Source: Pampus argenteus
Taxonomy: Eukaryota; Chordata; Actinopteri; Scombriformes; Stromateidae
Reading direction: 5' to 3'
NCBI GenBank assembly: GCA_036937835.1
Contig: CM072861.1
Coordinates: forward strand, 4,211,001 to 4,275,000
DNA length: 64,000 bases
Below, one piece after another: positions 24,871 to 34,861 of the stretch. The notes under the pieces were generated by a model that was not told the origin of the DNA, did no database searches, and was given only the letters and a program-made list of their open reading frames with translations. Positions within the stretch are counted from its first letter, which is position 1. Every line of letters begins with the position of its first letter. Position numbers and translations under genes: made by a program.

Positions 24871-25893
24871 TATGAGTTAATTCGTTTCTTCAGCAGTTGG
24901 GTGCTTACTTAGCTCCTCATGGTCTGAGGGCCATACTCTGTTCTTAAACAACATTTCCATTAAGCCGTATCTTCAGTGTGCCTGTAGACTTCAAACGCAG
25001 AACCAGAAATGTGTTTTGTTCTTTTGGAATTTGTGAATTTCAGACGGAACCTTGCAGTCTCCTGGAGCCGTTTTCTAGACATGTGAAATGAAGACACATC
25101 GTTTCTGGATGACAGGACGGTAGGATCTACAGTCTGACTCGGATCTCATTTTCTAGCTGATATTATACGGTTCTATTTTCTTTAAAGAATTCGGGAGAAT
25201 TCAGGATCTTTTAATTTCAACACTAAACATTTTGTTCACACAAATCTTTTCAGTGGCGTTTAACTGCACCACGCCAAACTGACTCCACTGTCCTCTGTGG
25301 CTCCTCCATGTTCCAACATGGCCTCCAGACCTTTCATCTCCATCGCTACTGTACCTCCCAAACACATCATCCTGCCAAGACATTTTCCCTTTTTCTCTTT
25401 CTCTTGCAGTTTCAATTCTAATATTTAAAAAGTTGTTGTTTTTTTTATTGACTCACATTTGCCAAGTTTCCATCCAAATGAAGCACACATTTGAACCAAA
25501 TGGTAAAAATGTACTCACAGCTGACAGCTGATGCTTTGAAACTCCTCTACCAAACAAACGAATGTTTCTGGGTTTGCACGTGTGTCCACATTACATGCAT
25601 AAAATGAAAACAGCGAAGGAAACCGAGGAAAAGAAGAGAGCGTAGAAGAGGGAGAGAGGTGAGATTTGTTGGGATACGAGTATATAAATCTGCAGCAGAA
25701 CTTTACTAAGATCCAGTTAAAGCAAGGCAGGACGTGAGGAAGGCAAAGACAGAAGGAGGGTTAATCAGGGATGTAATGAAATGCTCTAAAATAAAGGACG
25801 ACTGGAGGTGGTAAGAGCCAACGAGTGATGCACGGCGAAGGAGGAAACAAAACAGTGAACTGACTGCACTCCTCAACCTTAGTAAACCTCAAT

Positions 25894-25895
<2 letters not shown>

Positions 25896-25929
<34 letters not shown>
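25896..25929. repeat. (CA)n microsatellite
   Basis: About 17 uninterrupted units, directly beside the SINE fragment that follows. Confidence 0.95.
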
Positions 25930-25930
<1 letters not shown>

Positions 25931-25952
25931 ATTGATTGCATGCAAGGAATAA

Positions 25953-26045
25953 TTTAGGGTTAAACGTCTGGCTCAAGGAAACATATGGACAGGAGCCAGG
26001 GATTGAACCACCTGGTTCAAACTCTCGAGCGGTCCGTGCTTGTCA
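25953..26045 (-). mobile_element. tRNA-derived SINE fragment
   Basis: On the minus strand a RNA polymerase III B-box-like GGTTCAATCCC is followed by TGGCTCCTGTCCATATG, then CCTTGAGCCAG and a GTTTAACCC segment. The same order (B box, CCGGCTCC, CATGTCGAAGTGTCCTTGAGCAAGACACTGAACCCC, split: CATGTCGAAGTGTCC / TTGAGCAAGACAC) is what I recall for an abundant teleost tRNA-derived SINE. The A box and 3' tail are not recognisable, so this is a decayed fragment. Confidence 0.55.
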
Positions 26046-26700
26046 TTCACGGTTTTTTTCTCTGTGGAGAAGGAGGTCCAGCACAGCCATGATGTGTGAA
26101 CTATATGTACTGTATAAGTGTATAGGCATGATTAGATACGATAACCATTTATAATAACAGAATGCAGTATGGTATACACTATAGTAGTACTTTTTTTTTT
26201 CGTTAAATTTCTTAGTTTTAGTTTGGAAAGGCTTACTTTGTACCATAATGTCATTTATGATGATATAGGAATGTCAAAATCTTCCTAGTAGCACCTTTAA
26301 AAAAAATAAATAGCAACATTACAAACCTCTGTGAATATTGCTGATATTTGTTGAATTTGCATTAACTGGTTTGGGCTCTTGGCTTGTAGCGTCTGCAGGC
26401 TTTTAGCCTAACTAAACAGCAGCTGATTTCAAAGATTAACACCACTACAAACCAGACAAGATGAACACATATTTCCTGTAACATTTAGACGGATTGAAAA
26501 TGGGCAGAGGCTGAAATAAAAGCTCCACTCTCCATCCCGGCGTTTTCCATGATCCCATCATCTCCTCCACATTAGCGGCTCCATAAATCTGCCTATAATG
26601 CACGTTATATCCATATTAGACTCGAACACAATGAAAGCCGAGCTGTGTCCTTATTTAGGCACTTTAACATCCTCAGATTTCGTCATTTTGTCACCATGGG

Positions 26701-26904
26701 TGTGTGTGTGTGTGTGTGTGTGTGTAACAGGGAGCTGATGCAACACAGTAAAACAAGGGAAAGTGAAGCTGGAGGAGCTGCTGAACTCTGCTGCTCTCTT
26801 TCAGCTGCAGCCTACTGGCGTCTAGCAAGTCGTGGAAGAAGGGGAGAAAAACACTCAAGCAGAGCAGAAGTGTGTGTCAGTGTGGTGTACATGTGCAAAC
26901 AGCA

Positions 26905-26944
<40 letters not shown>

Positions 26945-27270
26945 GAGACTCTGTTTAATTATCTAGGAATGAAATGAACTGCAAGAGCTGGCTGTGAGGA
27001 GTCAGTGTGTGTCCTAGATGTGAGAAAATGTGTGTGTGTGTGTAGATGTATCCAGATGTGTATGCATCTGTGTGCAATGAGTCTGTATGTCTGTGTGTGT
27101 GTGTGTGCGTTTGTGTGTGTGTGTGTAAGTTGTTAGAGAGCATGAGGGAGCAGTCGGTTATGGGGAAACAGAAGGAGAGCCGTGCTGTAATTCCTCCTCT
27201 CATGAATCATTCATGAGCATTTGTGTGTGTGTGTGTGTGTGTGTGTCTGTACGTGCATGTGTGTGTGTGT
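26701..27270. repeat. cluster of six CA/GT microsatellites
   Basis: Tracts at about 26701-26725 (TG), 26903-26942 (AC), 27028-27043 (GT), 27094-27126 (GT), 27221-27247 (GT) and 27258-27270 (GT). One tract is on the opposite strand to the other five. Open frames across them are artefacts. Confidence 0.93.
27199..27217. repeat. 9-bp-arm palindrome
   Basis: CTCATGAAT and ATTCATGAG are exact reverse complements around one C. It sits between GT tracts. Confidence 0.8.
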
Positions 27271-28272
27271 ATTCGTGGCCATCTAGCACGGGTGCAGCTC
27301 CTGTACAACCACAACAATTGCCAGTTTGTCAAGTCGGCGGGCTCCTGCTATCTTCTTCAATCAAGAATAAAGACTCCGGGGGCCGCTGTGAGTTCACTGT
27401 AACCCACCAAAGCTCTGCCCTTACATCACACCATTGATTTCCGTTATCTTCCCAAAGCATTGTGGGAAACAGCCATCTAGTCAGACAGCTCGCCTACATA
27501 AAGTCGAGGTAATAGAAATTTGATTTACAAGCCGACCAGGAGGAGAATTAGTGTCCTCATGCAATGTTTGGCTTCAAGTTACACTTTAGGTGATTTTTGA
27601 TTAAAAAAAATAAAAAAATAAAAAAGTTTTTTGGGAGAGTTTAAAGTTACAGTGTGAGAAGAGTTTTCAGTACTGAAAAGGATCCACAATGTTTCAGGTC
27701 TGTCAGTCTGTCAGGTACCAAAGAGAGCTTTTCTTACCATAATCATTCACAATCCAAATCCACAGTCCCTATCTAAACCTAAATGAGTCAAATCCAGTAG
27801 ATATGTTTCAATGTCCTGTCCTTTAAATCTTTCATTTCATGCAGATTCCAGTTATTGTGTGATGTCAGCAACAGGGTGGTGGTAACCAGTCCACATAGAC
27901 ATCATATTATTCTATTCTATTATACGTATTATATATAAGTACTAATGTGTTCTTCAAATTGTGTGTGAGTGAGTTTTAATCAAACCACTGGAGGAAGCAG
28001 ACGGCTGCAGCAGACTAAACATCACATGATATCTGTAATACTGTACCTGCTTTCCCCCCACAGTAACTCTGTCTTATGTTTCCAGCAGCACACCAACACC
28101 CTCCTGGCTACAGTGAGAACAGCAACAACAAGATTCTGCAACAAGCGATCAGCTCTGGTGCTGAAGTATCACTGAGAAGTGTGGAGAACAATAACAGATA
28201 TATGAATACATTTAATATACATATAATATACAGGGTCCCATATATAATGTGCTGCTTTTTTACATGGAGCTA

Positions 28273-28416
28273 TGCTTGTTACCCTCTCTGCTTATTAGCC
28301 TCTCTGCTTATTACTCTCTCTGCTTATTACCCTCTCTGCTTGTTACCCTCTCTGCTTATTACCCTCTCTGCTTATTACCCTCTCTGCTTATTACCCTCTC
28401 TGCTTATTACCCTTTC
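28273..28416. repeat. 16-bp minisatellite, nine units
   Basis: Nine head-to-tail copies of TGCTTATTACCCTCTC span exactly 144 bp. Units 1, 2, 3, 5 and 9 carry single changes. The 16-bp unit shifts frame by one each copy, so more than one plus-strand frame stays open and reads SLLITLSAYY-like peptides; they are not genes. Confidence 0.95.
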
Positions 28417-28829
28417 CAGCCTCTTTCAGCTCATTGTTTCAGCTTTACTGCCCCAAACTTTATTGTTTTGGTTCTCCATCAGCAGCAGGCAGCTGTTTTC
28501 TCTTAAACAGCTCTGATAAATCCATCGTACACAACAGCGGACAACACAACACACTGGCCTAATATAAGAGATCAGTGGCTGGGAACAAGGGCGCAACTAC
28601 CTCCTTTCTGAGGGGTATGCAGACACATTACAGGTGCGCCCCCCCCCCTTCTTCAATGTTTACGTGTATAAATCTTATTTATTCATGGACTTATAAAATA
28701 TTAGACTTTTATTACAGACTTTTATTTTGTTGTATGTATTACAGCAGGTGATCAGCTCAAACACAAAAAATAATGTATAACAATGTAATAACATAAATAA
28801 CATAAACAAAACATAAATAAGTCCTCTAC

Positions 28830-29249
28830 CTACCACTGAATTGTTACATGTCGTGCCCTTGCACTCGCCCATTTGTCAAGAATGGCATCAAATGAAATAG
28901 ACCGTGCCACACTGTTTTCAATGGAGATCACTGCTAACTGGGTCAGGCGATCATTGCTCATATTTGAACGAAGGTATGTTTTGATAAGCTTCAGCTTACT
29001 GAAGGATCTTTCGTCAGATGCAACCGTCAGAGGCATGGTCAGGAATACTCTAAGGGCTACTGTCAAATTTGGGAACACCAAATCAAGATTCTCCTGTATG
29101 AGGAAATTCAACTTCTCAAGAGCCTTGTAACCCTTCAGTAGACGGCTTGCTGGGTACATTTCTTGAATGATATCTCTGGAAACATCACAGGTAGTCAGGG
29201 CATATCTGGTAACTGATTCCTCCAGCTCAGCTTGTGTCATGTGCTCCAT
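28830..29249 (-). pseudogene. hAT transposase C-terminal exon (ZMYM-like group)
   Basis: 139 codons ending at a stop. Residues about 65-115 contain FLTMPLTVASDERSFSKLKL and LRSNMSNDRLTQLAVISIE, the hAT C-terminal dimerisation region (often called the hATC domain; the pattern T-V-A-S-x-E-R-S-F-S-x-L-K is diagnostic). The full protein is several hundred residues, so the BED finger and catalytic core are absent. The frame stays open for about ten codons before the first Met and is then closed by a stop. The start is therefore probably not real and this is a 5'-truncated exon. Residues DDE cannot be assessed because that part is missing. Confidence 0.85.
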
Positions 29250-29596
29250 TTTAGTGATGAATTTAAATTTCTTAACTTAAGAAACTTTAAGTTTCTTCAA
29301 CATTAGTTCCGCATCATTAACTTGCATGCAGGTAGGTAGGAACCAAAAACAAAATAAGTAGGAACTTATATTAAACATCAACTGACACAGAGGCAGTTAT
29401 ATCAATAATATCTCATTGGAAACGAATCTAAAACGTCACTAAATGAAACCATATTCCTGACATCTAAATAAAGTGAAGTTTTGAAAGAATGAAGAACGTG
29501 TATCAAGTCCTTCCTCCCACAGTTGGACCTGTCGTTTTGCTAGTAGCTTTGCTATCCTGAATATTTACAAGCCTCCTCTTGATACACTGACATAAC

Positions 29597-29745
29597 TTAC
29601 CCACTGTCTTTCAACCACTTCGAAAAGCTTTTTTTCATCCCCTCAAAACCTTTCTCCTTCTCCCTCTTCCGTTTTCTGCTTTGTGCTCCGGACAGCTTTT
29701 TTTCTGCCTCTCCATCTTTAGCTGTGACAACGCGATTCAAATGAA
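29597..29745 (-). pseudogene. hAT transposase N-terminal exon remnant
   Basis: The minus-strand frame reads KKLSGAQSRKRKREKEK then KSFSKWLKDSG before a stop. A basic SGAQ-x-RKRK-x-E segment is what I recall at the N-terminus of ZMYM-like hAT transposases. The stop TAA lies inside GTAAGT (29600 down to 29595), a consensus splice donor directly after the GTGG codons, so the natural exon would have spliced onward. Upstream in this frame is a composition-biased extension whose start cannot be judged. Interpretation as exon 1 is inference. Confidence 0.5.
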
Positions 29746-30022
29746 TGGAAAGGGGGGGCGCGCACTGGAACGCGTATAGTGTGTGTGTGTGTGTGGGAGG
29801 GGAGGAGCGGGAGAGGAGAGGTGAGGGAGCGAAGGGGCGCCTAATTAGTGACATGCCCCTCTGTTATTGATCATATCATTTACACATGCACAAACAGCTG
29901 TTAAATACAGAAAATGCCGACTCGAAATAATTGTTCCCCCATCGCTTTGGCGCCCCCTCTAACGCGGCGCCCCTATGCGCCGCATATAGTGCATACCCAC
30001 TTTTTGCGCCACTGGCTGGGAA

Positions 30023-33000
30023 TGGTCCAACTGCTCTCCTCGAACTATATTTGACAAACAATATTAGCTGAATGAGTAGCATTTCCTGTCAGGATGAGCA
30101 ACCTGCGTTGTCGTAGAGGGGTAGAAGAATCCTTTCAGTATGTTCAAAGACTCCGATGGTCACGCTCACAACATGATTTGAAGATTTTTTTTATTTTTTT
30201 TTTAATAGCATCTTCATTGCCAACAGGCCGTCGCTCTACATCTATATATAACATCTCTATCATCTTTTCAGCACCACAGGAGATTCATCCTGAGGTTAGT
30301 GGTGACTGGGAGAGAGATACAGGAAGAAGTGACATTTTCAATTAACCTACTTTGATCGGCCTCCTAAGTGTTTTTTAATTATTATTATTATTATTATTAT
30401 TATATTTGGGTGGGTGGAGATGTGGAGCCGCTCTGTGCGCTAACACTGCGTGTCTTTTCCAATTTAGTGTCCTGTTATCATCCGGGATCATCACACGCCT
30501 ACTCCTCCTCACTGTGTTGGGATTAAGACAGCAGATTCCACGCCACCGTCAGCCTACACGGTGGATTAAGACCAAAGCAAACCTCAGGTTGTTGCTCTCA
30601 TTTCTCTCCTCTCGTAATTTCTCTCGCTTCTCCGTTTTAAACGAGCCTCCTTCTCTCCTAAATGAGCCTCTTCAAGGGGATGAGCTGAGCTTATAGCTGG
30701 GAATCTGCATTTTGGAGATTAAGGCTGCTTGATGGATATCGCACCGCGGCCATCAGCTTAGAGACTGTCAGCGTGATACTTCATAATCACATATCAGTGT
30801 AAATGATCAGCGCACACACGGGTGTTACTGTGTCAAACATGGTAAGCCAGCACTTGGTTAAGGCTTGATTTACAGACGTCCTCTGTACTCACTGCAAGTG
30901 GAATCAATACTAAGCTCATCAGCTCTGCAAGCAGAGGAAGGAGGCAGCCAGAGCCAGCATCTCCACCATCAGGCTTACTTACAGTATAGTAGACGATTAC
31001 CTAGATAATGACCTTAATCGACTTTAGAGCCATTAAAGCCGGCTGGACGGGAGACAGAACAAATGAAGGGTCATAAAGCAACTTTTAAATGAGTGCAGTC
31101 AGGTGTAAAGCAGGAGTGATTCAGTGCTGCTTGCTAATGACGATACAAGATGATGATGTTTGATGCTTTACGAGGAGACCTATTTCTGCCCGGAAAAAGA
31201 AAGAAAAACATAAAAAATAAATAAATAAATGCTATAACATAATGAAGAAGTCAGAGAGCTCACTGTATCATACACGATTTGAGGGAGGCTTGATGCAGAT
31301 CTGCAAATTTGTCACTGAATAATTTTAGTTATTTAGTGATCAACACATGAGGTTATTCTTTTTTGCCGATCACGGAGCATTTTATCACATGTGGAATCTG
31401 CCAGATGTCTACTCCCATACACTCTACATTTATGAAACTTATACATTTTCATTGTTTGTTGTTATATGTATTTAACGGGGTGGACCAAATATATCAGTAA
31501 CAGTCAATTGAATTACACTTACATTACACCAGCACCACACACATCTATCATAAACACGAGTGTAGAATTAATTCACCTTTTTTCATGACGTCAACAAAAA
31601 CATGAGAATGTATATGTTTTATAAGAGTAGAATTTAAACTTGTAACTATGACCTGACTTTGCAAATCAACATTTGATTTTAGTATATTATAACTATCTCA
31701 TCATTATGGACTTAGCATCTAATAATTTAGTATTTCAATATTGTGACTTATTATCTCATAATGTATACCACGTTATTTTTTTTTACTCCTCATCATTTTG
31801 TAGTATTTCATAATCTTCACATTAAATGAATTAAATCAAATGATGATTCGCCATGTGTATATGTATTTGTCTTTATTTGTCTTGTTCAGAGATGTGGAGC
31901 TTCCACAGTGTGACGCTCCACAGCAGTGGAATCTTCAGCCATCTCATTATCATCACTTGCCTTCTGAACACACACACAAAGGCTTTCAGTAAAGTGCAAC
32001 TTCCTCTCTTCGCCGTGAAGCCTTCGAGACTAATAGAGTCACCGGCGCTAATGTTGTGAAGCACACTCCGCATCTGTTCTCACTTCAAACAAGCTCTAAA
32101 ACCATGTTATATGTATGATGCACCGTGGGTGCGCTCACAGGCTTTCAGATTTATTATTAAGTGAATGAAGAGGTACCTGTGTGAATCAAAGCTTATTCAA
32201 ATGTGCAGGAGTGTCAGCTGCCGTCTGCCTCTTGGCCTACATGAGTTCAAGTTTGATCTGGTGGGATTTTATTAGTGTACTTAAAGCAAACTCTCTCTCC
32301 ATGTGTTTTTAAAGGAGCAACATGTGTGTTATTTATTATGGTTTTGACCATTAATGCTATTATACGAGTTCTGTCCGTGTCCTGGGGTTTGCAGCAACCT
32401 TAAAAACACAGAAAGCAAATGGACAAGAAACCAGACAGGTTTAAACCAACGCATCAGTTATTCAAAGTACCTGTTTAGATGTGAAGTGCAGCCACACTGT
32501 GACACCTCATCACGTCCCTGCCACACGTACAACACATTGTGCCAAACGCGGAACACCATTTCAATAATTCACACACACGATCACACCACCTTTCATGTCA
32601 TTTTACAAGCGGGACAAACATAACCCCCTGTTACATACGTGTGATTTTCCACATGTGAATGTTAAAACAATAAAACTGTTTAAAATTATAACACCAAAAA
32701 AATTTACAGATTGACCCGTAATTTCACATAATCACCATTATAAAACATATACGGCAACATGGCATTAAACTCTGTCTTAGCATATAATGCGATTTTATTA
32801 CATGGATTTTTAAACTTGTGAATTAATTTGCGAATGAACAGTTTTGGTTGTATATCAATACATGTTTATTATATCTGATGTTGTATGGTTATATATGTTT
32901 GTGTTTATGTTGTTTCAGTGTTCATCGTAATAGAACTTTAAGAGTTTTGTTGGGCCACAAAAGCCCTTCAAAATGCTGCAGGCAATAATACATGAAGCTA

Positions 33001-33359
33001 AAACCCGGAGCCAGAGCTGAGACTGGTGTGAACTCCCTCACATATAGATGTGCCTTTTGCTGTGGAGCGTTTTCTGCCCGTGAACACAGTTAAACTGAAC
33101 GTCACTTGTGATCAGCGCGCTTCAGCAAACATGCTTAACACGCCGCCTCTCTTCCCCTCCCCATACCTCCACCCCTACCTTTCCTTCTTCTCCACCTCCT
33201 CTTCCTCAGCACTCCCCACCTATCATGAATCCTCAGTGTCAGCCAATTAGGAGAGACAGTGACACTGACCCCCCTCCGGCAAAAGGAACGGGGAGGCTTT
33301 GAAAGACAAGCCACAAAAGGCTCACTCTCAAACATACTGCAGCACAAAAGGATCACACT
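30023..33359. other. gene-free DNA
   Basis: An (ATT)n tract lies at 30377-30402 and an (AAAT)n run at 31212-31230. Two GATTAAG homeodomain-type cores occur at about 30523 and 30563. No exon could be supported. Confidence 0.5.
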
Positions 33360-34200
33360 TCCATAATTGGTTGTCTCAGTTGACGTTCAAAAGGCGGCCC
33401 TATTCTCCTCAGATTGGAAGCAATAAACAATACGGCATGAATAACACATGAATCACAATTATTCATGTCAGGGATATAAACAAATGATTGCCTTTTGTAA
33501 ATATTTCATTGGCTGCGTCTTCTTGCCACGTTGCCTTGTGTGGCCCTGAGATGGGTTGAAAGGGATCAGAGGAGGGAGGGATGATCTTTCCTGAGCTCGG
33601 GCGTTTTGTTAAACATTAATGGGGCCAACGCTGTACGGAAGTGGCTTTAATCTTCTCGCCACCGGAGCCGCTATCTCCTTCTCCCACCTTCCTCTCCTCT
33701 CATCTTCCCTCTGGATCCTCTCCGCTCACCTCTACAGCCTCCCCGCCCTTCTCATCTTGATCCCCTCTCCCTCCTCCTTTCATCTCTTCGTCCTATTCTC
33801 TCCTCTTTAACTCCCCTCCTCCCTCCCCTCGATTGACGGATTGGGCTATCACCTCTCTGTGCTCTGCAGTACATCATCTTAGATCTGGGTTATTCAAATT
33901 AGGTTTAAATCTCTTTCTTTCTTTTTTTTTTTTTTTGCCCGCCTCTCGATGTTGGTTCTAGTTCAAAACCATTTGTCTTTTTTTTTTCTTCTCCTCGGAA
34001 AGCGAGCCAGAGTCTTGTCCAAATGTCTTCAACGTGTTTTGATGGGATTCCAAATGGAGGATCGCTTCCAAACCAGCCATTTCTGATGCATGCATATTTA
34101 ATGACTTGTGTTTATTAAGGTTGAATTGTGATGTGAAAGAGTGCAATTGGTGGAGCCGCAACCTCAATTATTACTTACATAATTAAGAGTGTTTTACTGT
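33360..34200. promoter_or_regulatory. candidate conserved noncoding block
   Basis: Dense A/T-rich transcription-factor-like cores: CAATAAACAATA, ACAATTATTCATG, TAAATATTTCATTGGC, GCATATTTAATGAC, TCAATTATTACTTACATAATTAAG. Apart from a pyrimidine-rich middle (33680-33830), the sequence is of high complexity with no recognised repeat. I propose this as a place to look for an enhancer; conservation was not tested. Confidence 0.25.
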
Positions 34201-34509
34201 GAGTTTAACAGTGTTTGATTTCGCTGTCTATGATCACAACTGTCATCTGCAATATCTACTCAGCTGCAGCTAATTAAAGTCAGTCTGTATTAATCGTGAC
34301 ATTTAAAGAATAAGCGGTGGGCTGTTTTTATTTATTTTTGTATTTATTTATTTATTGTGAGCATTCAACAGGAGCCCATGCTAGCAGCTTTAGTAAGGCT
34401 GTCTATTGGCTCACTAATGCTAATGCTAACATTTTGTTAAAATACTCGAAAAAAGTTCAGAAAAAAAAAGTAGGAACTGGATCAATTCTAAATTTTACAA
34501 TTTAATTAC

Positions 34510-34861
34510 AAATTATTTTGAAAGGGGGACAGCACACCACCCTGAACACGCCCGATCTCGTCTGATCTCGGAAGCTAAGCAGGGTCGGGCCTGGTTAGTA
34601 CTTGGATGGGAGAGCGCCTGGGAATACCAGGTGCTGTACCCCCTTCCACCACCCATGGGAGGGGTCTAACGGTGCGAATGAGAGATGGGCAACAGTCGGA
34701 GGCGGGGACCCTGGCAGTCAGACCCCCGGTTGCAGAAGCTGGCTCTGGCAGAAGTGGCTGGGGAGAGGGAAGTCTGGGCTTCCCTGCTGAAGCTGCTGCC
34801 CCCGCGACCCGACTACGGATAAGCGGAAGAAAACGAAACGAAACAAATTATTTTGAAAGGG
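34510..34861 (+). mobile_element. 5S rRNA-headed SINE with perfect target duplication
   Basis: AAATTATTTTGAAAGGG occurs at 34510-34526 and again at 34845-34861 (19 bp if the preceding AC is counted). The insert of about 318 bp starts with a near-complete 5S rRNA sequence (34529-34643). The body starting about 34650 contains GAGATGGGCAACAGTCGGAG and CAGAAGCTGGCTCTGG, which I recall near the 5' end of a fish LINE family. It then contains GGCTTCCCTGCTGAAG, CGCGACCCGAC and GGATAAGCGG, which I recall from fish LINE 3' ends. The tail is an AAACG-type simple repeat. Duplication, internal pol III promoter and LINE-like tail together define a SINE. The LINE attribution is recall, not search. Confidence 0.85.
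34529..34643 (+). ncRNA. 5S rRNA-derived SINE head (pol III promoter)
   Basis: From CACCACCCTGAACACGCC to GGAATACCAGGTGCTGT the sequence follows vertebrate 5S rRNA almost exactly, including the internal promoter elements (A box AAGCTAAGCAGGG; C box region GGTTAGTACTTGG to GGGAATACC). One visible change is GAGAGCGCC for GAGACCGCC. The terminal helix strands differ from 5S: 5' GGGGGACAGCAC can pair with 3' GTGCTGT-A-CCCCC. With no T-run terminator at the 5S end and a linked LINE-like body, this is a SINE promoter, not a functional 5S rRNA gene. Confidence 0.85.

Larger units (their letters stand above)
28586..30014 (-). mobile_element. internally deleted hAT transposon, 1429 bp
   Basis: The 8-bp sequence GCTGGGAA lies at 28578-28585 and again at 30015-30022, the duplication size made by hAT transposases. 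The enclosed ends are inverted: CAAGGGCGCAA on the left, and CAGTGGCGCAA when the right end is read on the minus strand. A GGTATGCA box follows at a similar distance inside each end. Inside are two pieces of one transposase gene on the minus strand (29597-29745 and 28830-29249), with the middle of the protein missing. It could only move if a related transposase acted in trans. Confidence 0.88.

Noticed and set aside
27270..27440. Possible coding exon (plus strand, reading LYNHNNCQFVKS)
   Set aside because: Protein-like to the eye but with no recognised family, and the frame upstream enters a GT repeat.
34529..34643. Functional 5S rRNA gene
   Set aside because: Terminal helix differs, no T-run terminator follows, and it lies inside a retroposon with its own target duplication.
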